A stretch of 15,641 nucleotides of DNA from an uncultured Eubacteriales bacterium (GTDB lineage Bacteria > Bacillota > Clostridia > Oscillospirales > CAG-382): contig URCT01000061.1 in assembly GCA_900546385.1 (NCBI GenBank), forward strand, positions 1-15,641, in the 5' to 3' direction. Below are positions 1 to 6,164 of the stretch, piece by piece. How positions within the stretch are numbered: the first letter of the stretch is position 1; the number at the start of each line of letters is the position of its first letter. Under the pieces are notes generated by a model. That model saw nothing but the letters and a program-made list of their open reading frames with translations, was not told the origin of the DNA and did no database searches. Position numbers and translations under genes: made by a program.

Positions 1-53
1 CTGTGCCGACAATACTTAGCTGGCGACGGCTTGGTAAGATAGGGCAATGCTAA
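1..53 (+). rRNA. rrf: 5S ribosomal RNA, 3' part (cut by window edge)
   Basis: The stretch matches the pattern of the 3' half of a bacterial 5S rRNA. The loop-E-like strands GACAATACT and GGTAAGATAGGG flank a short helix (AGC pairing with GCT around TGGCGAC), as in domain gamma of 5S. It sits a few bases before a tRNA and a terminator, the usual order at the end of a Firmicute rRNA operon. The 5' part is outside the window, so the closing helix cannot be checked and the exact 3' end is approximate. The call rests on recalled 5S patterns and context. Confidence 0.7.
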
Positions 54-61
54 CATCTTCT

Positions 62-146
62 GCGGATGTGGCGGAACTGGCAGACGCGCACGTTTGAGGG
101 GCGTGTGAAGTATTTCATATGGGTTCAAGTCCCATCATCCGCACCA
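62..146 (+). tRNA. tRNA-Leu (anticodon GAG)
   Basis: A complete class II tRNA folds by eye. The acceptor stem GCGGATG (62-68) pairs with CATCCGC (136-142). The D-stem is GCG/CGC. The anticodon stem CACGT (89-93) pairs with GCGTG (101-105) around the loop TTGAGGG, giving anticodon GAG at 96-98. A long variable arm (TGAA/TTCA, 106-117) is typical of tRNA-Leu and tRNA-Ser. The T-arm is ATGGG-TTCAAGT-CCCAT, the discriminator is A143, and CCA is genome-encoded at 144-146. It decodes CUC and CUU. It lies just after a 5S rRNA end and before a terminator, so it is probably co-transcribed with the rRNA operon. Confidence 0.97.
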
Positions 147-180
147 AAAATAGAACACACAATTGTGTGTTCTATTTTTT
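147..180 (+). terminator. Rho-independent terminator of the rRNA/tRNA-Leu transcript
   Basis: A perfect palindrome, TAGAACACAC (151-160) and GTGTGTTCTA (165-174) around AATT, is preceded by five A and followed by a run of six T. It starts immediately after the tRNA CCA end. The A-run and T-run make it potentially bidirectional. Confidence 0.93.
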
Positions 181-187
181 TATGTCC

Positions 188-216
188 TTGACATATTTCT
201 TCAAAACCGCTATAAT
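188..216 (+). promoter_or_regulatory. Housekeeping (SigA) promoter of the LRR gene
   Basis: The exact consensus -35 TTGACA (188-193) and -10 TATAAT (211-216) are separated by 17 bases. Transcription would begin near 223. A ribosome binding site CGGAGG (235-240) precedes a GTG codon at 251. The promoter is strong on paper and lies just after the rRNA operon terminator. Confidence 0.9.
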
Positions 217-250
217 AGAAACAGATTTTATCATCGGAGGTGCATTTCTT

Positions 251-1459
251 GTGACTAAACGATTCCGTGTGTATTTCTTTACAGCACTCTTTGTTTTGCT
301 ATTCGCATTTTCTGCTTTTTCCGCACAAATCGTCGATACCGGCACGTGCGGTGGTGGCGGAAAAGGAGAAAATGTTACTTGGACGTTATATGAGGATGGA
401 AAAATGGAAATTTCCGGCGAAGGCGATGTCGTTGTGCTCAAAACCGCCAGTCGTCCATGGTATGCTTACCTTTCTGAGATTCGAACGGTCGTTATCGGCG
501 AAGGTGTGACCAGCACCGGAAAATTTGCATTTGAATCCTGCGAGAATTTAACGTCTGTGACCCTGCCGAGCTCCTTAAAAACCATTGATTCTTCCGCTTT
601 TGCGGCCTGCAAAAGTCTGTCAATGATTACGATTTCCGAAAATGTGCAAGTCATCGGCGACTATGCCTTTGCCGCTTGCAGAAATTTAGCGGCGATTACG
701 ATTCCCGAGGGCGTTCAGCTCATCGATGAATTTGCTTTTTGCGAATGCGACAGTCTGCTGTCGATGACGATTCCTGTGTCTGTTGCGAAAATTGGCCGTT
801 CGGCTTTTTCCGGATGCGACAATTTATCGACCGCAACGCTTTTATACGGCGTGGAGACGATCGACGATTTTGCCTTTTATAATTGTCAAAAGCTCGAAAA
901 AATCAACCTTCCGGTCAGTGTGACAAGCATCGGTGGATCGGTTTTCGCCGAATGCCACAGCCTGACTTCGGTCATCCTTCCGCCGCAGATAACGGTTATC
1001 GATGAAGGTGCTTTTGCGCATTGTGCTGCACTTGAAACGGTTGTGATTCCATCCGGCGTGACAAATATCGGCAAATTTGCCTTTGATAAATGCAAAAATT
1101 TAAGAAATGTATATTATACCGGCACAAAAGCGGAATGGGAAAGCATTCGTGTCGGCTGTGGCAACGAGTATTTACGGCAAGCCACGCTTCACGATTCTGC
1201 TGCGGTTCTTTTTCCGTCCATTGTCAAAAAGAGCGATGAAGCCGTGTATATCGTCACAGCCGCCAATCTGCCACAGTCTTCGATGGTGGTTGTTGCACTA
1301 TACAAGGATGGCCGCTTTGTCGGGTATGAGAGCGCGGTCTACAACGGCGAGACGCTCGAAATTGCCGCCGACACGCCGCACGATTCGGCGACGATTTTGG
1401 CGTGGAGCGATTTGGAAAAGCTCATTCCGTTAGCGCCGGGAACAAAAATCGGATCTTAA
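251..1459 (+). CDS. Secreted BspA-type leucine-rich repeat protein
   Basis: This encodes a 402-residue exported protein of unknown binding target. The start is the GTG at 251, which follows the ribosome binding site CGGAGG; the longer open frame runs back into the tRNA and is rejected. A signal peptide (charged MTKRFR, hydrophobic core, cleavage likely after the A25 of AFSA) is followed by a TGTCGGGG...WTLYEDGKMEISG motif seen before many LRR_5 domains. Eight consecutive repeats of exactly 23 residues (about 95-278) follow, pattern xxCxxLxxVxIPxxVxxIGxxAF, ending in a partial ninth. The C-terminal part (about 310-402) ends with WSDLEKLIPL, recalling a short C-terminal motif of clostridial surface proteins. 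No SLH, LPXTG or membrane anchor is seen, so it may be released or held noncovalently. BspA-like LRR proteins are known for adhesion or host binding; that role here is inference. Confidence 0.92.
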   Translation: MTKRFRVYFFTALFVLLFAFSAFSAQIVDTGTCGGGGKGENVTWTLYEDGKMEISGEGDVVVLKTASRPWYAYLSEIRTVVIGEGVTSTGKFAFESCENLTSVTLPSSLKTIDSSAFAACKSLSMITISENVQVIGDYAFAACRNLAAITIPEGVQLIDEFAFCECDSLLSMTIPVSVAKIGRSAFSGCDNLSTATLLYGVETIDDFAFYNCQKLEKINLPVSVTSIGGSVFAECHSLTSVILPPQITVIDEGAFAHCAALETVVIPSGVTNIGKFAFDKCKNLRNVYYTGTKAEWESIRVGCGNEYLRQATLHDSAAVLFPSIVKKSDEAVYIVTAANLPQSSMVVVALYKDGRFVGYESAVYNGETLEIAADTPHDSATILAWSDLEKLIPLAPGTKIGS

Positions 1460-1480
1460 AACACAAGCGGCGAAGCTTTT

Positions 1481-1530
1481 GGCAGGCAGTCGGTTTTGCG
1501 CAAATGTGCAAGGCAAACCGGCGGCCTGCC
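1481..1530 (+). terminator. Long imperfect hairpin after the LRR gene, possible weak terminator
   Basis: The outer arms GGCAGGC (1481-1487) and GCCTGCC (1524-1530) pair perfectly. Inner arms CGGTTTTGC and GGCAAACCG pair with one bulge. The hairpin lies 22 bases past the stop codon, but only GCTTTGTT follows, so there is no true T-run. A second small hairpin, GGAAAG/CTTTCC, lies at 1552-1569. The remainder of the 1460-1592 gap shows nothing else recognisable. Confidence 0.4.
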
Positions 1531-1592
1531 GCTTTGTTATGTGCCGCAAGCGGAAAGAAAGCTCTTTCCCGTCCCAAAATCACAAAAAATGC

Positions 1593-1621
1593 TTGACAAA
1601 CGCTTCGTAAAAGCGTATGAT
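1593..1621 (+). promoter_or_regulatory. Housekeeping promoter of alaS
   Basis: The -35 TTGACA (1593-1598) and -10 TATGAT (1616-1621) are spaced by 17 bases. The predicted leader is only about 30 bases, with ribosome binding site AGAGGA at 1643-1648. That leaves no room for the T-box riboswitch that controls alaS in many Firmicutes, so tRNA-sensing control in the leader is excluded here. Confidence 0.88.
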
Positions 1622-1656
1622 ATAGAAGTAATACTATGTAAAAGAGGATTCTCACC

Positions 1657-4275
1657 ATGAAATGGACAGGATTAAACGATTTACGGGAAAAATATCTTTC
1701 CTTTTTTGAAAGCAAGGGACATTTACGGCTTCCCAGCTTTTCGCTCGTTCCCAACAACGACAAAAGCCTTCTTCTCATCAATTCCGGCATGGCGCCCATG
1801 AAAAAATACTTCACCGGCGAGGTCAAGCCGCCACGCAACCGCGTCACGACCTGCCAAAAGTGTATCCGCACGCCCGACCTTGAGCGTGTCGGTATTACCG
1901 CGCGTCACGGTACGTATTTCGAAATGCTCGGCAACTTCTCGTTCGGCGACTATTTCAAGGAACAGGCCATCACCTGGGCATGGGAATTTTTGACCGAAAC
2001 GCTCGAAATGCCGAAGGATTTGCTTTGGCCGTCGGTCTATGAAAAGGACGACGAAGCCTACGATATTTGGAAAAACAAAATCGGTGTTCCCGAAGAGCAC
2101 ATCGTCCGTCTCGGCAAAGAGGACAACTTCTGGGAGCACGGTTCCGGTCCCTGCGGTCCCTGCTCGGAAATCTATTTCGATCGCGGCGAAAAATACGGCT
2201 GCGGCAAACCGGACTGCAAGCCCGGCTGCGACTGCGACCGCTACATGGAAATCTGGAACAACGTATTCTCGCAGTTCAACAACGACGGCAAGGGCAATTA
2301 TACCGAGCTTGCCCAAAAGAACATCGATACCGGCATGGGTCTTGAACGTTTGGCGTGCGTCATGCAGGGCGTGGACAATATGTTCGAGGTCGATACCATT
2401 CGCCGCATTCTCGACACGGTCTGCAAGGTTGCGGACAAGAAATACGGCGAAAACGCCAAGGACGATATTTCAATCCGCGTGATTACCGACCATATCCGCA
2501 GCTCCACGTTTATGATTTGCGACGGCATCATTCCGTCCAACGAAGGCCGCGGCTATGTGCTTCGCCGCATCATCCGCCGTGCCGCCCGTCACAGCAAGCT
2601 TCTCGGCATTAACCATGCGTTTCTTTCGGAGCTTTGCGATGTGGTGATTGAGGACAACTGCGGTGCTTATCCGGAGCTTGCCGAGAAAAAGGATTACATC
2701 AAAAAGGTCATCGGCATGGAGGAAGAGCGCTTTGACGCGACGATTGATGCAGGCCTTTCGATTCTTTCGAATTTGGTACGCGATGCGGTCAAGGACGGCT
2801 CGCATAAAATCTCCGGTGAAGAGGTCTTTAAGCTGTACGATACGTTCGGTTTCCCGATCGATTTGACGCGTGAGATCGCACTGGAAAATCACATTGATAT
2901 TGATGAAGAGACCTTTGAAAAACTCATGAAGCTGCAAAAGGAACGCGCAAGAAATGCCCGTGCCAACCTTTCCGGCTGGAGCAATGCCTCCAAAACGCTG
3001 TTAAGCTCGCTTCCCAAAACCGAATTTACCGGCTATGACGCATTCGAGACAGACGGTGCAAAGGTGCTTGCCATCATTGACGGCGACGACAGCCTTGACA
3101 GCATTAACGAAGGCGAATTTTCACTTGTACTCGATAAAACACCGTTCTACGCCGAAAGCGGCGGACAGGTCGGCGATGTCGGCATCATCACCGGCGGCGA
3201 CGCGGCTGTCACGGTTTTGGATACCAAAAAGACCGACGGCGTGACCATCCATTTTTGCCGTATGGTTAACGGAACGTTAAAGAAGGGCGACACCGTTCGT
3301 GCCGAAATCAACGAAGCTAAGCGCGTTGCCACCATGCGCAACCACTCGGCGGCGCACCTCTTGCAGGCGGCACTCCGTACCGTTCTCGGCAAGCACGTTG
3401 AGCAGGCCGGTTCGTATGTGGATGAACATCATGTCCGCTTCGACTTTACGCATTTTGCCGCTGTTACGCCCGAAGAACTGCGCGCGGTGGAATCGCTTGT
3501 CAACTCGCACATTCTGCTCGGCGAACCGGTAACAACCACGCTTTCGGATATCGAATCCGCCAAGAAAATGGGCGCGATGGCACTGTTCGGCGAAAAGTAC
3601 GGCGATGTTGTCCGCGTCGTGAAAATGGGAGAATTCTCGACCGAACTCTGCGGCGGTACGCACGTCGATAATACCGCAAAGCTCGGCTTATTCAAGATTA
3701 CATCGGAATCCTCGGTGGCTGCCGGTGTCAGACGTATTGAGGGCGTGACCGGTATCGGCGTGTTGGCGCTGCTCGGCGAAAAGGACAAGCTCATCAAGGA
3801 TACGGCAGAGGTACTCAAAGCGCCTAATGCCGAAGACCTTGTCCAGCGCGCTAAACAGCTGACCGAAGATTTGAGAAGCGTTCGCCGTGAATTGGAGGCC
3901 GCTTCCGAAAAGCTTGCCGCTTCCAAGGCAACTTCGCTCGTCGAAAGCGCCGAAAAGGTCGGAAATATCCGCCTGATCTGCGCGAAGGTCGAGATGAAGC
4001 CGGATGCTATGCGTGCGCTCACCGATAAATTTAAGGCGGAATATGCGGATGTTGTCTGCGTTCTCGCATCGGTCAACGACGGAAAAGTAAACTTTGCTGT
4101 TTCCTGCGGCAAAGATGCGGTTGCAGGCGGTGCGAATGCCGGTAAGATCGTCAAGCAGATCAGCACGCTTTGCGGCGGTGGCGGCGGCGGCCGTCCCGAC
4201 AGTGCCAGTGCCGGCGGCAAGGATGCGTCGAAATTGGACGAAGCTTTGGCACAGGTCAAGACGCTTTTGGCATAA
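1657..4275 (+). CDS. alaS: Alanine--tRNA ligase
   Basis: A cytosolic class II aminoacyl-tRNA synthetase that charges tRNA-Ala with alanine and clears misacylated Ser or Gly. At 872 residues it is full length. The catalytic core shows the NSGMAPMKKYF and TTCQKCIRTPDLERVG segments, FEMLGNFSFGDYFK, the GPCGPCSEIYFDRG motif, and class II motif 3 as NIDTGMGLERLA (about 222-233). The editing domain has both metal-binding pairs: HSAAH (H563, H567) and CGGTH (C665, H669). A C-terminal DHHA1/C-Ala region follows, with a Gly-rich stretch before SASAGGKD. Between motifs there is a Cys-rich insert (C182, C187, C191, C193) which I recall as common in clostridial AlaRS and which may bind zinc. The ATG follows AGAGGA at 1643-1648. 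It is transcribed from its own promoter and ends at its own terminator, so it is probably monocistronic. Confidence 0.98.
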   Translation: MKWTGLNDLREKYLSFFESKGHLRLPSFSLVPNNDKSLLLINSGMAPMKKYFTGEVKPPRNRVTTCQKCIRTPDLERVGITARHGTYFEMLGNFSFGDYFKEQAITWAWEFLTETLEMPKDLLWPSVYEKDDEAYDIWKNKIGVPEEHIVRLGKEDNFWEHGSGPCGPCSEIYFDRGEKYGCGKPDCKPGCDCDRYMEIWNNVFSQFNNDGKGNYTELAQKNIDTGMGLERLACVMQGVDNMFEVDTIRRILDTVCKVADKKYGENAKDDISIRVITDHIRSSTFMICDGIIPSNEGRGYVLRRIIRRAARHSKLLGINHAFLSELCDVVIEDNCGAYPELAEKKDYIKKVIGMEEERFDATIDAGLSILSNLVRDAVKDGSHKISGEEVFKLYDTFGFPIDLTREIALENHIDIDEETFEKLMKLQKERARNARANLSGWSNASKTLLSSLPKTEFTGYDAFETDGAKVLAIIDGDDSLDSINEGEFSLVLDKTPFYAESGGQVGDVGIITGGDAAVTVLDTKKTDGVTIHFCRMVNGTLKKGDTVRAEINEAKRVATMRNHSAAHLLQAALRTVLGKHVEQAGSYVDEHHVRFDFTHFAAVTPEELRAVESLVNSHILLGEPVTTTLSDIESAKKMGAMALFGEKYGDVVRVVKMGEFSTELCGGTHVDNTAKLGLFKITSESSVAAGVRRIEGVTGIGVLALLGEKDKLIKDTAEVLKAPNAEDLVQRAKQLTEDLRSVRRELEAASEKLAASKATSLVESAEKVGNIRLICAKVEMKPDAMRALTDKFKAEYADVVCVLASVNDGKVNFAVSCGKDAVAGGANAGKIVKQISTLCGGGGGGRPDSASAGGKDASKLDEALAQVKTLLA

Positions 4276-4302
4276 TGGTGGGTAGTCATAAAACAGTTAA
4301 CT

Positions 4303-4342
4303 GCGGTACTCGAATGAATGTCGAGTACCGCTTATTTTTTTT
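4303..4342 (+). terminator. Rho-independent terminator of alaS
   Basis: A perfect 11-bp stem, GCGGTACTCGA (4303-4313) with TCGAGTACCGC (4321-4331), has a 7-base loop and is followed by TTATTTTTTTT. It lies 27 bases after the alaS stop. Confidence 0.96.
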
Positions 4343-4352
4343 GAATGCAAAA

Positions 4353-4380
4353 TGAACCTTTCGATACTTGAACCCGTCTA
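4353..4380 (+). promoter_or_regulatory. ECF-sigma-type promoter, probably autoregulatory
   Basis: The -35 element TGAACC (4353-4358) and -10 element CGTCTA (4375-4380) are separated by 16 bases, the arrangement known for ECF sigma factor promoters (AAC core at -35, CGTC at -10). It lies directly upstream of a gene encoding an ECF sigma factor, so positive autoregulation is the simple inference. No convincing SigA promoter is visible in the 87 bases between the alaS terminator and the start codon. Confidence 0.75.
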
Positions 4381-4429
4381 TATAAGTGAAACCGGTTTTA
4401 ATCGTTCATAGGCCAAAGGAGGTGAGAAT

Positions 4430-5701
4430 ATGGATGAATTTGAAAAGTTGTTGGAAGCAGAGCGCGTGTCTGTGGAACGTTTTGTGCGATTTCGTTTGAA
4501 CGCAAAAGCGGATGCAGACGATGTTTTGCAAGAGGTTTTCCTTGCTGCTTATCAAAAGTTCCCTCAATTAAAAAACAAAGACTCTTTCAAGGCATGGATT
4601 ATCAGCATTGCAAGAAATACATGCAATGACTACTTCCGTAAGAAAGCAACGCAGTATGAAATCCCGATTGATGAAATAACAGAAAGCGAATTGTCAGACG
4701 GCAGACACGGCGTTTCCATTGTTTCCACAGTAAGAGAAACGTTGAATCTGCTTGGTGATAAAGACAAGCAAATCCTGTATCTTTATTTTTGGGAAGAGCT
4801 TCCGCAAGCCGAAATTGCCAAACGACTGAACATTCCTGTTGGAACCGTAAAAAGCAGACTTCACACGGCAAAACAAAATTTCAAAACCAAATATCCATAT
4901 AACACCGAAGTATCGAAAGGAGAAAGCACTATGAAAAAGTTGCCCGAATTTATTCCGGAATACAAAATTGAAGCAGATGCCAAAGTCCCCTTTTCTGTAA
5001 AGTGGGAAGAACTTATGGGATGGTTTTTGGTTCCCAAGCTGGGCGAGAAACTGTCTTGGGGGATGTACGATATTCCTTCCCGCAAATGCAGCCGTGTTTT
5101 TGATATGCAAGTTACAGGCAAAGCCAAGGTACACGGTATTGAGGGAGTGGAGCTTACCGCAAGAGAAGCATCATACTCAGATAAGAACGACGTAATCCAT
5201 CGTACTTTTGTAGCACAGCTTACAGATACACATTGTCGTTACCTTGCAACACTTCGAAATGACGGAGACATCCACAATTACATCACTTTCCTTGACGGCG
5301 ATGAATTTATGCTGAACTGGGGATTTGGAGAAGATAATTGCGGAAACGAAACGAACCTTTCCGTTAAAGGTGATATTCAAAGAGTTGGAAACTCTGTTAC
5401 GAGCGCAAATAAAGATTTTCTCCTTGATATTGTTGGCAGATATACCGTTACCATTGGAGGCAAAAGGTATGACACCGTGTGCGTAATGGATATTGAAACC
5501 TATATCGGCGGTGTTGTTTCTGAGCAGTTCTTGGACAAAGACGGAAAGACGATTCTGTGGCGCAGATACAATCGTGATGATTGGGCTGTCAACCGATACA
5601 AGAAGCTTTGGAGCGAACAGTTACCCGAAAATGACAGACTTATCGTAAATGGCACAACCTACGTTCATTGGTACGATTGCATTACAGATCATATTCTCTA
5701 A
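4430..5701 (+). CDS. ECF-type RNA polymerase sigma factor fused to an unrecognised C-terminal domain
   Basis: The protein has 423 residues; a plain ECF sigma factor is usually about 160-200. Residues 1-70 show sigma region 2 (DADDVLQEVFLAAY at 28-41, then SFKAWIISIARNTCNDYFRKK). Residues about 100-152 show region 4, with the helix-turn-helix ELPQAEIAKRLNIPVGTVKS. Residues 168-423 form a soluble, mixed-polarity domain without transmembrane helix, zinc-finger anti-sigma motif (HxxxCxxC) or SnoaL fold that I can recognise; I cannot name it. A strong site AAAGGAGGTG lies 5 bases before the ATG. The gene is AT-richer than its neighbours (for example 21 G+C in the 60 bases from 4561, against 38 in the 60 from 3301 in alaS), suggesting different ancestry. 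A second ribosome binding site and ATG sit at the domain junction. The sigma-factor call is secure; the C-terminal role (sensing or self-inhibition) is speculation. Confidence 0.93.
   Translation: MDEFEKLLEAERVSVERFVRFRLNAKADADDVLQEVFLAAYQKFPQLKNKDSFKAWIISIARNTCNDYFRKKATQYEIPIDEITESELSDGRHGVSIVSTVRETLNLLGDKDKQILYLYFWEELPQAEIAKRLNIPVGTVKSRLHTAKQNFKTKYPYNTEVSKGESTMKKLPEFIPEYKIEADAKVPFSVKWEELMGWFLVPKLGEKLSWGMYDIPSRKCSRVFDMQVTGKAKVHGIEGVELTAREASYSDKNDVIHRTFVAQLTDTHCRYLATLRNDGDIHNYITFLDGDEFMLNWGFGEDNCGNETNLSVKGDIQRVGNSVTSANKDFLLDIVGRYTVTIGGKRYDTVCVMDIETYIGGVVSEQFLDKDGKTILWRRYNRDDWAVNRYKKLWSEQLPENDRLIVNGTTYVHWYDCITDHIL
4916..4933 (+). promoter_or_regulatory. Internal ribosome binding site and ATG at the sigma/C-domain junction
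   Basis: AAAGGAG (4916-4922) lies 8 bases before an in-frame ATG (4931-4933), codon 168 of the sigma fusion. The new start would read MKKLPEFIPEYK and give a separate 256-residue protein. The spacing and strength equal those of real gene starts in this window. It falls after the last residues of sigma region 4, where a second gene would begin if the two had once been separate. Confidence 0.55.
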
Positions 5702-5953
5702 AATACAAGATTTTCAGATTGCGAATGGCGCACTTCCATACAGGATCAATTCCTGTGTACGTTCTGTAAGGCAGGCAGCCCGACACTTGAAAGACCGTGC
5801 TGTTTTTACGTCACTTCGTTCTGAACAAGGGGCTGTACCTCTTGCGCCGCTTCCGGCTATCCGAAGCAGAATATCTTCGCATGGTTGCTTATGCGGAAGT
5901 TTTAACTGCTTATCGAGCACCTGCCAAAAAGGCGCGGCTTTATAACGTATAGC
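5702..5953. other. Gene-poor stretch with a possible 51-codon frame
   Basis: No recognisable gene is present. A frame opening at GTG 5797 and closing at TAG 5950-5952 would encode 51 residues, including RLSEAEYLRMVAYAEVLTAY followed by RAPAKKARLYNV. This looks protein-like (a charged amphipathic helix) but has no clear ribosome binding site and no family I recognise. It could be a decayed gene end, a small protein, or chance. A small hairpin ACAGG/CCTGT sits at 5740-5756. The stretch ends in a strong terminator, so it is probably transcribed with the sigma gene. Confidence 0.25.
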
Positions 5954-5986
5954 AGGACTGCTGCCTTCGGGCGGCAGTCCTTTTTT
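5954..5986 (+). terminator. Rho-independent terminator with UUCG loop
   Basis: AGGACTGCTGCC (5954-5965) pairs with GGCGGCAGTCCT (5970-5981) over 12 bp with one G-U, capped by the extra-stable tetraloop TTCG, then a run of six T. It closes the sigma-gene transcript about 250 bases after the stop codon. Confidence 0.95.
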
Positions 5987-6026
5987 GTTGCATATGGCCA
6001 AAAACAACACGTTCGTTTTGTTAAAC

Positions 6027-6042
6027 TTGACAGAATGGTCAA
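6027..6042. promoter_or_regulatory. Inverted repeat TTGAC-N6-GTCAA, candidate operator
   Basis: A perfect 5-bp inverted repeat with a 6-base spacer lies about 32 bases upstream of the -35 box of the giant exoprotein gene. That position and symmetry suit a regulator binding site. A TTGACA within it has no -10 partner at proper spacing. Chance is possible because the arms are short. Confidence 0.3.
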
Positions 6043-6073
6043 AAAATGTCTTTTGCAAAAAGAGTTTTGTCTA

Positions 6074-6102
6074 TTTACCTTTTTTTTGGTATGTGTTATA
6101 AT
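6074..6102 (+). promoter_or_regulatory. Promoter of the giant SLH exoprotein gene
   Basis: The -10 is the exact TATAAT (6097-6102), with a TGT just before it (extended -10). The -35 TTTACC (6074-6079) matches the consensus at four of six positions, with a 17-base spacer. The leader of about 55 bases contains a small hairpin AGGCG/CGCCT near 6113-6128 and ends with ribosome binding site AAAGGAG (6151-6157), 7 bases before the ATG. Confidence 0.82.
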
Positions 6103-6164
6103 GCTCATGTAAAGAGGCGTACTATCGCCTTGCAACAGAAATTCTTATAAAAAGGAGAAGAAAC

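Noticed and set aside
119..250. Upstream extension of the LRR reading frame to an ATG at 119
   Set aside because: It lies inside the tRNA-Leu and its terminator; the GTG at 251 has a ribosome binding site and opens a good signal peptide.
3429..4289. 286-codon open frame on the minus strand opposite alaS
   Set aside because: It is a shadow of codon bias in alaS; the translation is low-complexity (Ser, Ala, Pro, Thr rich) with no family resemblance and no ribosome binding site seen.
5740..5756. T-arm-like hairpin ACAGG-ATCAATT-CCTGT suggesting a tRNA fragment or attachment site
   Set aside because: There is no acceptor or anticodon stem around it and no duplicate elsewhere in the window; the loop lacks the TTC start.
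5649..5945. 98-codon plus-strand frame overlapping the end of the sigma gene
   Set aside because: It overlaps the sigma C-terminus out of frame, has no ribosome binding site and reads as non-protein-like.
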